From: Haliclona indistincta
Lineage: Eukaryota > Porifera > Demospongiae > Haplosclerida > Chalinidae
DNA: 64,000 nt
Reading direction: 5' to 3'
Assembly (NCBI GenBank): GCA_964017065.1
Contig: OZ024788.1
Coordinates: forward strand, 10,972,457 to 11,036,456
Shown: positions 1 to 11,900 of the stretch, piece by piece
How the letters are laid out: every line of letters begins with the position of its first letter
Numbering within the stretch: the first letter of the stretch is position 1
Notes under the pieces: generated by a model
The model's database searches: none
The model's input: only the letters and a program-made list of their open reading frames with translations
What the model was told of the DNA's origin: nothing
Made by a program: the position numbers and the translations under genes

Positions 1-255
1 ATCATCATAATAGTAATTGTGCAAGTATTAAACATAAAATCAGGTCTAATTCCATGTCATCATGATCTTCATCATCTACTTCAGTTTCATCACAATTCAT
101 TTGAGAATATTCATCTATTCACTACAGTAGCTATTGTAGCCGCCACATTGCCCATCATCATCATCATCGCTAATGTAACTTGAGGTTCTTCAACACTCCC
201 ACACATACTCTAGAGTTTTATGGGGTAACCATGGGGTAACCACATGCATGTACAC
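1..255. other. AT-rich flank, no gene recognised
   Basis: AT-rich sequence with short runs of ATC/CAT triplets (around 1-15, 60-75 and 150-170). I see no coding exon of my own recognition here. The finger gene on the minus strand could continue leftward through it or beyond the window. Confidence 0.4.
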
Positions 256-498
256 TTAGTGGTTAGCATCATAAACAAACCTGTTGTAATATAATGAAAT
301 GCTTGTTGCCTCAGAATAAACTCTCCTCTTGGACAATCTTTCTAATAGCTTGTGGTTCATTGCTTGTTTATGGCGCTTTAGTTTGGATTCCAATTGAAAA
401 ATCTCGTTGCAAGTTTCACAGTAGCACTGATCTACGACGTGACAAAAAACCATCGTCGACGTGTAAATCACTTTTTCCGTTGACCTTGATGAAGCCAT
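256..498 (-). CDS. C2H2 zinc-finger exon (partial gene model)
   Basis: This minus-strand open frame starts at the ATG at 498 (an upstream in-frame ATG exists at 513). It contains one C2H2-type finger with spacing C-x2-C-x12-H-x5-H (CETC...KRHKQAMNH), followed by a basic stretch (LLERLSKRR). Single fingers of this spacing usually bind DNA or RNA, but no family can be named from one finger. The frame stops at 256 and may really be spliced before that, so the 3' end is uncertain and the gene may extend left. It lies head to head with the hypothetical gene starting at 566, leaving under 70 bp between the start codons, which suggests a shared promoter. Confidence 0.45.
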   Translation of the reverse strand: MASSRSTEKVIYTSTMVFCHVVDQCYCETCNEIFQLESKLKRHKQAMNHKLLERLSKRRVYSEATSISLYYNRFVYDANH

Positions 499-565
499 AG
501 TTTCACACGTCACGTGTGCACAAAAATTATTATGAAAATCGACTTGAATTGCACGTGTGGGCAGA

Positions 566-1836
566 ATGAGTTCCTTGCCTTATACGTCCTACAGACCATC
601 TCGTCGTTCTAATGCTCAGCGTAGTGGAGGTATGTTCAAAGCTATAATTATAATGTAGTTGCAGCTAAGAAGGGGTGTATTATGATCATGGCAATGCTCT
701 TTGCTATTTTAGCTCATCAATCAAGGTTGCATCCATATACACGACCCCACAACCCACCAAGTAGCTCTTCTGATGACGAACCAGTGATTCTTGGGGTAGA
801 GTACGAAGATCCACTATTAAACTCATCTCTGGACCCAGAAAACCTCTCATTAGTAGTACAACGATGCTACACATCCATCCAGGCAAATAGCAGACGGCTG
901 CATAAATTGCAGACTGAACTGGCTGCTGTGGCGGGGCAGGTGTCTGCTATTTTGTCAAAACTGAATGAGGAAGAGAAACGAAAGTTTACGCTCAAGTCAG
1001 CCAATAGTGAAATAAGTACATTGTTCATGTTTTCATGTTTTCTTGTTTTTGTACATAGAGACCTGTGCGAGTACCACTCGCTAATGAGTTCGGTCACACG
1101 GGACACGGGACCCCATCCACCAGCAAGGCAACTATCTCCCGAACTGCCAGAGCAGCCAGGTCAAGCCAATTCAGGGAGAGCTTCGAAACCATCTTCGGTG
1201 GATCTTCCTTCTGCTCCTCTTCCATCTGCTCCTCTTCCTTCTGCTCCTCTTCCGTCTGCTCCTCTTCCTTCTGCTCATCTTCCTTCTGTTCCTCTTCCTT
1301 CTGCTCCTCTTCCTTCTGCTCCTCTTCCTTCTGCTCCTCTTCCTTCTGCTCCTCTACCTTCTGCTCCTCTTCCATCTGCTCTTCTTCCTTCTGCTCCTCT
1401 TCCATCTGCTCCTCTTCCTTCTTCTAGTTCTTCCGTCCCGGCAGTGAAAGTTTCCAGGACCACTGAATGGAGACGCAGGAAGGCAGCCGTCCACCAAGCT
1501 GCCACCCAACCAGCTCCCTCCTTGGAAAGCACAGGTGTGTTAATGTTAATTCAAAACAAACGATCGTTCATTATTAATTTTTTGTTCAATATTATTTGTT
1601 TAGAAAAATCAACCAACGATGCACAGCCAGCGAACAGGAGTGAGAGGAAAGTGTATTCATGTCGGGTGTGTGGCCAACCCATGTCATCCGAAGGCCACTC
1701 ACAGTTCCAGGGTTATCGCTACTGTCCTAAAACGCCTGGACAATTGCCGTTGGCTGAGTGGAAAGCTAAAACGAAGGAGGCAATGAGGAGGAGGAAAGAA
1801 GCTCAGGCTGCACAAGGAACATCCAGTCAATCTTAA
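566..1836 (+). CDS. hypothetical protein with LPSAP pentapeptide repeats and C-terminal Cys motif
   Basis: Four exons give a continuous 357-codon frame: 566-629, 713-1015, 1061-1534 and 1604-1836, all joined in phase 1 with GT-AG introns of 83, 45 and 69 nt. The last two introns are multiples of three and stop-free, so unspliced RNA also stays open. The N-terminal part is Ser/Pro rich, then comes a helical, coiled-coil-like stretch (around residues 60-110). An uninterrupted 15-bp tandem repeat encodes about 15 copies of LPSAP-like pentapeptides. The C-terminus carries a C-x2-C motif (CRVCGQPM) with a later H and C, possibly a small zinc site, followed by a basic tail. I do not recognise the family. 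It could be a lineage-specific or transposon-associated gene. Confidence 0.5.
1200..1430 (+). repeat. 15-bp coding minisatellite
   Basis: Tandem copies of a 15-bp unit (CTTCTGCTCCTCTTC with single-base variants). Because the unit is a multiple of three, all three forward frames and the reverse frames stay open, which produces several shadow frames. In the spliced frame that connects to the last exon it encodes LPSAP repeats. Confidence 0.85.
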
Positions 1837-3020
1837 CTATAACGTACCTTCCTAAAGTATTTTCCTCTCTTAGCAGAGGTTTTTTGACTTATATTATTGT
1901 TCATTGCTTAAAATGTTTTTGACAATAACATGGACAATTGTGGCAACTAGTTAGTTTCAACTGTAGTAGCTGCGTTCTTCATTGAACAATGGCTGGAGAG
2001 AGGAAGTATATTTGATGGATGAGTAAGACAATGCCTTGTAGTCACCTAATTGGTCGCCTAAACCTACACTTAACATTGGTTACAGATATTGTATCTACTT
2101 CACTGCTTGTTACAGAAATGGGACATACTTACCCACACATTGCCGAGGGGGCCTACATATCTACCACTTTTGCACACTGATACCCAGTGTAGAAGACATG
2201 GCACACTGTTGTGAGCCTACATGCATGAACCAGCTGCAGGCTAATTTTCACCTTCTTACAGCTCTTTCTTTCCTACTGCCATTTTTTCTTTCTTCCCCAC
2301 CATGGGAAAGATTGACTCAACTTGCTAGTGATGTGTCAGGAGTACTTTCCGATTATTTGCGTGATCCAACCCGGACAAATTTTGTTCATCCTTACTTAAA
2401 CTTCATGTTAACAATACCAATACACAACCTTTTGTGCAACACATGAATTTCTATACACTGTCGAAGTTAATTTATAGACCAGTCACAAGCAGCTACTGTA
2501 AGCACTTTAATGACAATAGACACAAAGTACTATATTTGCAGTTTCAATGAAGTCTCGTGCAAACCTTTATTTTTTGCTGGACCAAGCATCCCCCAGCCTG
2601 ACGCATCATACTATGAAGTGGACCCGATCACAAAGAGAAGGTAACTTGACAGAAAGCACAAGAAAGGAGTACAGTTGCTAGAATTATGGTACAGTTGCCT
2701 TTTCATGCACACAAGATTGTCGAGATTGTTGACTCAAGATATAATTTTATTGAGTTGTTATTAAAGTCCAGTAGCTATGTAGTATCCAATACAATTTTAT
2801 TTTAACAAAACTCATGATAAAATAATAGCATTATAATAATTGGTTATGTTTGTAGTGTGCTGGTTGGTTGGTTGGTAAATCAAAAATCCAGATCTGTGTG
2901 GAAACAAAAAAATCAATGTTATAGCATTTCGAAGATTAATACAATAATTTTAGTGTGGCGGAATATCATATAAAAAGTATTAATATAATTATTTCAAGAA
3001 CATGGGCATTTATTTTCAAA
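1837..3020. other. intergenic, no gene recognised
   Basis: AT-rich spacer between the hypothetical gene and the tRNA-like/U6 region. A short frame at 2198-2446 has no recognisable domain or splice context. I see nothing else I can support. Confidence 0.4.
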
Positions 3021-3024
3021 AGTA

Positions 3025-3112
3025 AAAAACTCTACCACTGGGATCGGATCCTCTGACCTTCAGGTTACAAAAGCAAGCACTCTGCAATTACACCACCATG
3101 GTAACCAGCTGA
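3025..3112 (-). repeat. tRNA-like sequence, probable SINE head
   Basis: Read on the minus strand, the segment has a D-arm-like stretch, a B-box-like GGATCCGATCCC and then a T run (the + strand shows an A run near 3025), as in Pol III transcripts. I cannot pair a clean acceptor stem, so I prefer a tRNA-derived SINE or decayed tRNA to a functional tRNA. Confidence 0.35.
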
Positions 3113-3314
3113 TGCCTACACTTTTTTGTCTATACTGGATGTTTATCAAAGACCCAAATGTTGGTACAATACTGCCGTAGGTTATATTTTATGATAAAGG
3201 ATCAATTTTTGATCATTTTATGACCTTGCTTACACTGTAAGTGAACTTTTACACAAAAATATGGTCAGATGCTCCTAATTAGAGTCTAAAATAAAAAAAA
3301 TGGGTTCGAAATGG

Positions 3315-3365
3315 AAAAAATTTGGAACGCTTCACGAATTTGCGTGTCATCCTTGCGCAGGGGCC

Positions 3366-3401
<36 letters not shown>

Positions 3402-3420
3402 GTGTAGTGCTTTGCACTAC
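3315..3420 (-). ncRNA. U6: U6 spliceosomal snRNA
   Basis: The minus strand reads as a U6 snRNA. It has a 5' hairpin (GTAGTGC-AAA-GCACTAC), then the ATACTAAAATTGGAACG segment, the invariant ACAGAGAAGATTAGCATGG box, CCCTGCGCAAGGATGACACG, and the end GTGAAGCGTTCC followed by a T6 run at 3315-3320, which serves as Pol III terminator. Length is about 106 nt, as in animals. A TATA-like TATAAG lies about 25-30 bases upstream (3445-3450), the position expected for a Pol III type 3 snRNA promoter. It sits just downstream of the PRIM1 stop codon on the same strand. The 5' hairpin differs from vertebrate U6, which is common between phyla. A functional copy is likely, though U6 pseudogenes are frequent in animal genomes. 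Confidence 0.92.
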
Positions 3421-3439
3421 ACTAGTGTATAGGTCAGGA

Positions 3440-3452
3440 CCCTACTTATAGT
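3440..3452 (-). promoter_or_regulatory. TATA-like box of the U6 gene
   Basis: On the minus strand TATAAGTAGG begins 30 bases upstream of the U6 start. Pol III snRNA promoters use a TATA element here together with a PSE further upstream, which I cannot define from sequence alone. Confidence 0.55.
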
Positions 3453-3539
3453 AGAATATCAAATAGACTTCCTAGTAGTGGGCCCAGCTCGCGCCAGTAT
3501 TGATAACAACCACAGTTTACACAGTGTCATTTTCTGTGG

Positions 3540-6500
3540 TCACCAACCTTGTTTACACTGCCTTCTCTGAGTTGGGTCATTCTTGAGTTGGAGTACGAAC
3601 TGTGAGAACTGGCTCACATACTGACTCAGAGCAGTCCTGGTGTACCCTGATAGAAGAAATAAATTAGATTAGGATATTACCCTTTATCTGAGGCTACTAA
3701 CACTTAATATTTGCACCAAAAGTGAGGATTAGGCTCGGTATTAGGGTGTTAGCAAAGACACTGTTTGAACAGTACTTCAGTTTATCCCCACAAAAAAATC
3801 TGAACAAGCTTGTACTGAAAACCAGTCGGATTAGTAGATTTGTATGGATTCATGTAGCTGAAGACCAATGCTAATGAGATTTATAAATATTAGAATGAAT
3901 TCACAACCGAATCGTAGGACTGCACTGAATCGAAGCAATGCACTAAATCAGGGTACAAAGGTTCGAATCCAGTATACGACACAATTTTGCTCAATCAAGT
4001 TTTTAGCTGTTGAACTTCAGCTCAAGACTAGAATCAAGTTTTTTAAAGTAAGCCCACTGTCTATAAATAAAGCAGAGTTTGACAGTATGAGAAGTTTTCC
4101 CATGGTACTCTAGCTGTATGACTTTAAATTTGTAAAAAGCTCACTGGAGTCACTGCCCAATCTACTTCAAGAAATGTGATGTATTTCCTACTAATACAAG
4201 AGCCATACCACCAACTAATAATTGAGATTTTAGCACACATGACTACACTCACCTGGTTGCTTGCTTTCTGTCTTGCCTGACTGGTCAAACTCGTTGCACA
4301 AGTCGTTGACAACAGGTACGGTGAACGGACTGAATCTCTCGACATTAGTTACATCGATCGGTACACACACTCGTCCTGCACACAACAAACAGTGACATAA
4401 GTGAGAGAGTTAGTCTGGTACAGACATGGACGACTAGAAGAGAACTAGAGCATTGAATAATTGAACATCAGCAGTGCCTTAGTGAGAAGATATCATTGAT
4501 TACTCAAAAATACAAAAGCTATATGCATTTTTCTTTAACAGTTTCAGCTCAATACACATTTAACATGACCCAAAATTTCTAACGAGACTCATGAGTAAGA
4601 TAGCACTTGACTATTTTTTCAAATTGCACAGAGACTTCTTTTTATATCACTGTTATCGTTAGATTGTCACCTGTTTTTGGATGGACACAGAATGGGCTCT
4701 TGAGCAAGTGGTTGATTCCTTTGCTGACGTTCACGTCCAGTCTTGGGTAAGCCCACTGCACCTTGATCTCCATCAGCAGCGATCGACAGTCCTTCCTTCT
4801 CTCTACCTCACTCACTAGCCGCTTCCATCTATCCACCGAGCTTGTCTCTCGTTCTTCCCACTCCTTGTCAAGGTCTTGTTGAAGTTGCTTCGGGAGTAGA
4901 GCTAGAATCTTGCTCCATCTCTCTGGCGTTGACAGAAGGTCTTGTTCTTGCATGATCTTCATGAAGTGTTTGTCAATGACCTTAACAGCATGTCTGAGAG
5001 AGAGAGAAAGCAATAGTACAACGATATTGATGACTAATGACTATAGCGATATTGATAATTCACTACATGCAGCGTGTTGTCATACAGGGCATAATAGTGT
5101 ATTGACAAAAATCGAAAAGCATCGCAAGTGAGCCTGAATATACCAGTGCACACTTAGTGTGGTGGACCGGTAACTGGTAGCCACATGGACCATGAAGATA
5201 GACCATCCACTGGTTACCGGTAGGTTGGTAACCAAACGGACCATGCCGTCCACCGGTGACCGGTAGGTTGGTAACCAAATGGACCATGAATATACACCAT
5301 CTACCGGTGACTGGTAACCAAATGGACCATCCACCGGTGACTGGTAGGTTGGTGGTAGGTCGGTAACCAAATGGACCGTGAATATACACCATCCACCGGT
5401 GACTGGTAGGTTGGTAACCACATGGACCATCACTGTACGTAACCAAAATGGACCATGAATATACACCATCCACTGGTGACTGGTAGGTTGGTAACCACAT
5501 GTACTCACTGTACATGACTGCAGCCATTGTATGGGTGGCTGGTGACCAAATGGTCTATCCGTGGTACAACACTGGTAACCTGATAGTCTACTGGATGTGG
5601 TCACCACATGGTCCTTCTGGTGTTATCCGAAGTACAAGGCTGATGACCATGGAGCACAACTCTACCATGGGAGTACGAGTAAGAATGCAATTTCTCATCA
5701 ACTGGAAGCGAACGCAATTTCACATTTTACATGGTAGCGAATGCAATTGGCACATGTCCCAATTGGTAGTGTGGGCACATGTCCCAATTAGTAGTGTGAG
5801 CACAACTCTACCATGGGAGTATGAGTAAGAATGCAATTTCTCATCAACTGGAAGCGAACGCAATTTCACATTTTACATGGTAGCGAATGCAATTGGCACA
5901 TGTCCCAATTGGTAGTGTGGGCACATGTCCCAATTAGTAGTGTGGGCACATGAAGAGTCGAGAGGAGTTAGGAGGCATGCAACAGTTCCAGCATGCCGAA
6001 CCAGTGTAGGTTGAAATATTCGTTCTTCATTGCTGTACAACCCTTGTGGTGGGCTGGTGGAACTTTCTTCATTCTTTTTCATTTCCTTACACTGGGATTT
6101 GAACCAGTGTCCTCTGGGCTATAGCCCCAATACTCTACCACATGAACCATCATGACATCTACCCTTGCTATTGTCAATACAAGTGATTGTATTCTCCCAT
6201 TGTACATGTTTACAAGGGTGGATTGTAGCCTAGGGCAGTCACCTTATTGATGGGTGGACAGGATGTCTGATAGTGACCTTTCTCACTTGCTGTTCTCCGC
6301 CCTACAACACAGAGAAAAATAGATCAACATTAGAAGACAAAAAATGAGCACATGTACTTAATTATACGAATAACTAATGGATCATTTTTAGAGAATCAGC
6401 AGATTCATCTCAGTTACAGCACAATCAAAATTGTTAGAACCACTTTGAGGTACACAATTGAGTACCAAAGCCAAGAATTCGCTGCAACTAATTATCATGT

Positions 6501-6733
6501 CAAAATTTGACTTGATCTTCCGTATGCAAATTTTGATGGTCTCAAAAGTTTCACTTTATTAATAACTGACCTTGATAAGAGTGAGGTATTCAACGATAGC
6601 GATACGAGCCTCCTGTGAGAGGAGTCTAGCTTGTACGTCACACACCCAGCAATGGACGCCACGACGACCACTGTACACCCACAACAAGTGCTTGAAACCA
6701 AAATCATCTATTGACAGACAGAGAAAGAGAGAG

Positions 6734-6781
<48 letters not shown>

Positions 6782-8836
6782 GAGAGAGGGGATGGAAAAA
6801 ATTTAAGGTCAAAGGATTATCATCGGCAATAATTATCTAAGGCTCCTAACCCAAATTTCTACCACTTTATTTAGCCCGAGAATACTGTGTGTGCATAGTC
6901 ATTTTTCATCCAATGATCATGAGTATGGGCACTCCCCATATTATGTGACATAATTTGCAAAAATGACTATGTGCCTTATTTTAATGCTTCGAGAATTGTC
7001 CAAATATATTCAGCTAACTGGCACCTTACCAAAGCTGTAATCTGTTTAGTTTCATAAATAACGATCCTTTAGTCATCGTTTAGTTGCTAAGGTACCAGTT
7101 ACATGTAGCTGCATATTTTTGGGGCAATTCTCGTAACATTAAAATAGGGCACATGGTCCTTTTTGCAAATTAGGTCACATTATGTAGTGCTAGTATGTGT
7201 ACTTCACTAACCTCGTAATGCTTGATCCAGTATTTGGATAGCTATGATCATGAACCGCCAGCACTTGTCACAGATATTAGCCTCTCTGAGTGGTGGAATA
7301 TGAACATGACACCACGGTTACAGCACAGATACAACACACACACACACACACACACGAAAACTAGCAAGCTGTACGTAACACTAGACAGAATGTAAAATAT
7401 TGACACAAGAGGAGAGACACACCACTAGATCTCAATAACATTATCGTGACTCAAACTAATGATAACGTTGAGAAGATCATAGTGACTTTTTTCTGAGATA
7501 TAGCAACAAAGCTACTCATTAGCAAATTTAGTGTTTTAATCGACAAAGATCACTACTTGTGTTTGTGAGCTGACTGTGAATCGGCCCTAAGACAAACTAG
7601 CAAAAATAGATATGTACACTCAGAGACAGAGGAAAACGATGAATAAACATTTATTTGTCAGTATGACTCACTTGCAACATGTCCTCACTTCATCATAGTC
7701 AGTCATGTCGATATCGAACACAAGCTCCTTCTTCTCTGCTTTGAAATTTCCTGGCATGATCTTCTTGTGTTCACATGGCTGAGAGAGGGAGAGAGGGAGA
7801 GAGAGGGGGAGGAAGAGAGAGAGAGAGGAAGAGAGAGAAGATAGGAGTCATTGTTTACATTGCACAGATTTGGATGGGCTCAAGTGTAAATAAAGCAGAG
7901 TTAGAAAATGGAAACTCAAAATCTGATTAGTTATAATCCTCAACTTAAATCAAGAACCACAATCTAAAAGAGAAACTGTTCCTGCCGATAAATTATACTA
8001 CAGGTTTGATACTTTTGTCCTTACGTAGAAAAATCTACTGACTGACCTTGTGGTTAAAAATAGCTCCAATATCAATCTTGTGCGGAATGGTTGTCTTGAT
8101 GGAATCCTCGAGAGCCTCTCGATTAGTGAACGACTGATATCGAACATAAATATCATCTTGCAACGTGTAGGAGAACTCCCTGTTAGCAAAACTATCTTTA
8201 TCTAAAGGAAGAGAAAGGAGAGGTCAGTGAGGAGACGATATTATCATAAGACATTTTTCTTTCAATCCTTTAGAGTTTTGAGTACATACTCAGTCTCTAC
8301 CAATAATAGGAAAAGAAGAAAAGTATTCGACAACAATTATTTTGGAATAAGTTTAGCAATAATGATTTTGAAGTACACATCGACCGAACTATTGATCAGA
8401 GAAGCTATAACCTTTAGTTTCGCAGACCTGACTAAATTTGTTATTAATTTTGAATGCATAGTAAAAACCCAGAAAGCATCCCACAAGGGGTCAGTAGCAT
8501 TCACATCGTAGAATTTTATGAACATCTCACTTAAATTGTACTATCTCTTTGCAAGGTGTACATATTAGCATGCCTCTAGGCTAGAACCACAACCCACTAC
8601 TAGTCGTTCTCTCTCCCTGCTCATAGAGACCCACACGTACCATAGCACAGCCATTTGAAGTAGTGGTCGAACGGGAACAACCATCTGTAGTAGACTCTCA
8701 GCAGATCTGGTAGGTGCGAGCGTTCGTACACGTTACCAAACACCGCCTTCGGTTGCTCAGAAACCTCCATCCCTTCCTCTCCATCTTGATCTACCGCCTC
8801 CTCTTTCTCCACCTTCACGTTGTTGTCTTCTTCCAT
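3540..8836 (-). CDS. PRIM1: DNA primase small catalytic subunit, nine exons
   Basis: Nine exons on the minus strand (8641-8836, 8047-8201, 7672-7778, 7212-7285, 6571-6707, 6243-6301, 4671-4993, 4253-4375, 3540-3646) join with consistent phases to 1281 nt, 426 residues. The human protein has about 420. Recognised segments in order: [15 protein letters not shown] near the N-terminus, [17 protein letters not shown], the catalytic metal-binding [13 protein letters not shown], the zinc-binding CC...[21 protein letters not shown], and [19 protein letters not shown]. The protein makes RNA primers for polymerase alpha in the nucleus. An acidic N-terminal extension of about 40 residues precedes the conserved start. 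An in-frame ATG at 8875 would add 13 residues, and I chose 8836. Intron 6 carries minisatellites and a tRNA-like element, and intron 4 a MITE. The gene looks intact and shares its promoter with the PCTP-like gene. Confidence 0.93.
5160..5515. repeat. degenerate minisatellite in PRIM1 intron 6
   Basis: Irregular tandem copies of a roughly 40-60 bp motif built from ACCGGTGACTGGTAGG, TTGGTAACC and AAATGGACCATGAATATAC. It is entirely intronic. Reverse-strand frames through it are repeat artefacts. Confidence 0.75.
5655..5946. repeat. 146-bp tandem duplication in PRIM1 intron 6
   Basis: Two near-identical copies, the second starting 146 bases after the first (CACAACTCTACCATGGGAG at 5655 and 5801). 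Each contains an internal duplicated CACATGTCCCAATT segment. Confidence 0.75.
6080..6158 (-). repeat. tRNA-like sequence in PRIM1 intron, probable SINE head
   Basis: The minus strand shows a D-arm-like TGTGGTAGAGTATTGG, an anticodon-arm-like TTGGGGCTATAGCCCAG and a perfect B box GGTTCAAATCCCAGTG. The acceptor stem does not close and the position before the putative anticodon is C rather than U. I therefore call it a tRNA-derived repeat rather than a working tRNA. Confidence 0.4.
6718..6780. repeat. (GA)n microsatellite
   Basis: Nearly pure GA dinucleotide run just upstream (in gene sense) of PRIM1 exon 5. On the gene strand it is a CT-rich polypyrimidine tract next to the 3' splice site. Confidence 0.9.
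6937..7184. mobile_element. fold-back MITE in PRIM1 intron 4
   Basis: Two inverted arms (about 6937-7040 and 7083-7184) share, in reverse complement, the blocks ATTCTCG, CATTAAAATA, GGCACAT, TTTTTGCAAATTA and CATTATG, with substitutions. There is no coding capacity. This is a non-autonomous inverted-repeat element lying between exons 7212-7285 and 6571-6707. Confidence 0.6.
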
Positions 8837-8977
8837 TGTGAGTTTGATTTGGCGCGTATATTTCCCGCGATTCATTACTACGCATGCGTTGATTTCAAAT
8901 TTTGAACAAGCTTAACTTCAAATTTTCAAAAAAATGTTAAGAAACGGGTTATTAGCGATTAATACGGTAAATACAAC
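8837..8977. promoter_or_regulatory. bidirectional promoter PRIM1/PCTP
   Basis: Only 141 bases separate the chosen PRIM1 start codon (8836, minus) from the PCTP-like start codon (8978, plus), or 102 if PRIM1 starts at 8875. Such short head-to-head spacing implies overlapping core promoters. I see no clear TATA box. Confidence 0.6.
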
Positions 8978-11900
8978 ATGGCGGAAGGTCAAGAAGAAAT
9001 CAAGTGGGAGCCCTTGGACATGAAAGTGGAAGGGATCTATACCAAACCAACTGGATTTTTCAAAGACGAGGAGTTTGTGGCTGCAGCGAAGCAAGTGCTG
9101 AACCCGGATCTCGAGGGATGGGAGTTCTTCGTTGAATGCATGGATGTGAAGGTGCATCGTCGCTACAAAGAGGTGGGCGTAGCTAGAACCCTATAGAGCT
9201 AAGCTCCTGCTGTGCAAGTGTAGCAACACTAGCATTTTATCATTAAAGCTAATCGTGTGTGTGCTGGATCACTTATGGTTGTGCTCTGGAGGTTAACTTA
9301 TACACAAGTGATAGGACTGTTTATTGAGGAGCAGCTAGCTAGCATATAGATCAGCTCCACTACTTACTGTTCATGTGTTATAAATTTGGTTCGTGCATTC
9401 TCTTCTCGTGAGCATGTCCTGATTCTGCAGCACACATCAGCTGCTATGTGGTCTTGTAGAACTAAAAGAATACCAACTACAGCATCTTGCCATTGACCAC
9501 CAGAATCACTACAAACCAGTCCATTGTCAGAGTTGATAGAAAATCTGTTTCTGATCAAGGAATAGATAGAGCGACTAACTGAGCAGTGAATACATAATCG
9601 ATACATACCATAATCGTATCTTTACAACATGTTCATAGCTAGTCAGTTGTAGTCCTATGACTTGGCTCTTTCTTTGTGTTTCTGTTGTACCATACCACTA
9701 GGTACTGTCTCTCACACTAAATTGCTTTTTGAGTTACTACGCTGTTAAACATGGGGTGTTAAGACTCCATTTAAATCCCTATAGAGATGTAAAGAGATAA
9801 TTTGTTTTATTATTTGGCTTTTAAAGTATAAGATTTGTCAACCCAAATGTTATTGTATTCATAGGATGTTGGAAGACACTATTGTAAGACAGAAAGACCT
9901 CAACACCTGTTGAAAGATACCTATTGTTTTTCTGCAAACGGAGTTTAAATTTAAACAGATCATAGGTTTCCATGGCAACCATAGCACCTTTTAAGGAAAG
10001 GGTGTTTAACACTGCTTCGTGTACAGTGTTTCAATTGCCTGTAAGCATCTTCCTTTACATGGGGCATACAGTATTTCCTACTCAGCTATAGGCTTGATAC
10101 GTAATATTAACTGGGCTAGTCTGTTTGATTTTTCTGCTAGCAAAAGACAAATATTCTAGCTTAATATTTTTTTCTAGGCATCTGGTTTGTATGAGTACAA
10201 GGTTCATGGTGTGATGCCTGACCTCGATCCAGAGGAGAGTGCTAGAGTGTATGTTGACTGGGAATATCGGAAAATATGGGACACCTATGTTCTTGGTAAG
10301 TGTGTATCATGTGGTCTGTACATTAGTGTTGCTACTAGCTCGAGTTGTCAGCATTGAATAATAACTGTGCACTTATATAGCCAACGTACAACATACATTT
10401 ATACGCAGCCATAATAGCTTGTACAAAATATTAATAATTACATACTATTTGAAGTTTGTGGTCTTTGGAATAATAACTTCCTGGCTTGTGCTATGTACAT
10501 GGTTATTTATAATTTCACAACTTTTGACTGAGTAGTGTATTTTCTGAGCATGTGTGACTAAAGTTGATGTGCAATGACATAAGGTTTTCCCAGCGTATAC
10601 ATGTAATGACACTCGGATAATTCGAGGTCATCCCTACATATCATTGCCGAGCGGCGATGATAATACTTTCAGTTGTGGTACATTTTCACTCTCCATGCAG
10701 AAATGCATCCAGTGACTGATGAATCGACTGGTATAGAGGGACTCTACTGGTGTGTGGACTACCCCTGGCCCATGTCAGACAGAGACGTATCCTCATACCA
10801 TACCACTAGACTCATACCCAGATCTGATACCCACACTACCTCATACCCAGGTCTTGTACAATACCACTAGCCTGATACCTGATACCATCACTAGCCTCAT
10901 GCCCAGTCCTCATACCACATAGGCAGAGTGCATTCCTTTGATTTTTCTAACTGAGCCTCTCTTGAAATACCTTACATGAGAGACCAAGGAACTCTTTTCA
11001 GTTCAAGCAGTGCATTCTTATCTATCACATCATCCATGTGTTGTTCTTAACTGATGTTGTACTCTCTCAGTACACGTTTGTACGAGAGGGTCGTATATTA
11101 TGGATTGATGGAGTCAGAACGTGTGTAGTGCTAGCAAGGAGCCATGTGTTCCCTGGAGTGGGTGAGAAGGATGGTATCATACGAGTGGATGATCTGGAGC
11201 AGTGCTGTGCTATGCAGTCCGATGGAAATGTAGGCTCCAAAGGTATGTGTGTGTGCGTGTGTGTCTGTCACTCTTCACCTTCTCTGCAGCCTTCATGCAT
11301 TACTATGATAACCCAAAGGGCATGATACCATCATGGTTGATCAACTGGGCAGCTAAGGTAAACACCTCATATCACATTCTTGAAACTTTATCTGAACTAA
11401 CCTTGAATATTATTTTCTTTAATGTGGTGGTATGCCGTTACGCGCATTATAGGCAGTGTATATGACGTCACCGTGTGTTACCGTAAATGAAATTTTGAAA
11501 TAAAATGAATAATAAATTATCATGCAGCGCACTGTACTGCTGGATTTAGTCTTTCTGTTCAAAGATTCTCTGTCGAGCCACTCTGAAGGTTCTCTTATCC
11601 CTCCGTTGTGAATTCAGGGAGCCGCTAGTTCAGGAAGGATTGCAGTGGCGTAGCATTGCTTTTGGGGTAATGTATGCTGCCACCATTCACCAAAATAACA
11701 CTACGGGTGCATTTGCTTGATGCAATGAAGACCGGCGCATCTTCTACAGTAGCAAACGGAGGGCCACACGAAGAGATTTTTTAATATCGACTCGTTTTGC
11801 AGTTTTATGTTCGAGAACACACAATTGTTGGTGCAGCTCAGCGTCTTGTTTTGCAGTATTTTGCGTTTTTAGAAAAAATCAAAGAATTTATCACGAAAAA

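Noticed and set aside
1094..1532. Long Glu/Gln-rich and Gly/Arg-rich reverse-strand frames
   Set aside because: Produced by the 15-bp repeat, which keeps all frames open. The plus-strand spliced model joins correctly to flanking exons.
3025..3112. Functional tRNA gene
   Set aside because: A B box and terminator-like T run are visible but no closing acceptor stem. A SINE head is more likely.
6080..6158. Functional tRNA (anticodon TAT)
   Set aside because: The acceptor arm does not pair and the base before the anticodon is C. It lies in a PRIM1 intron.
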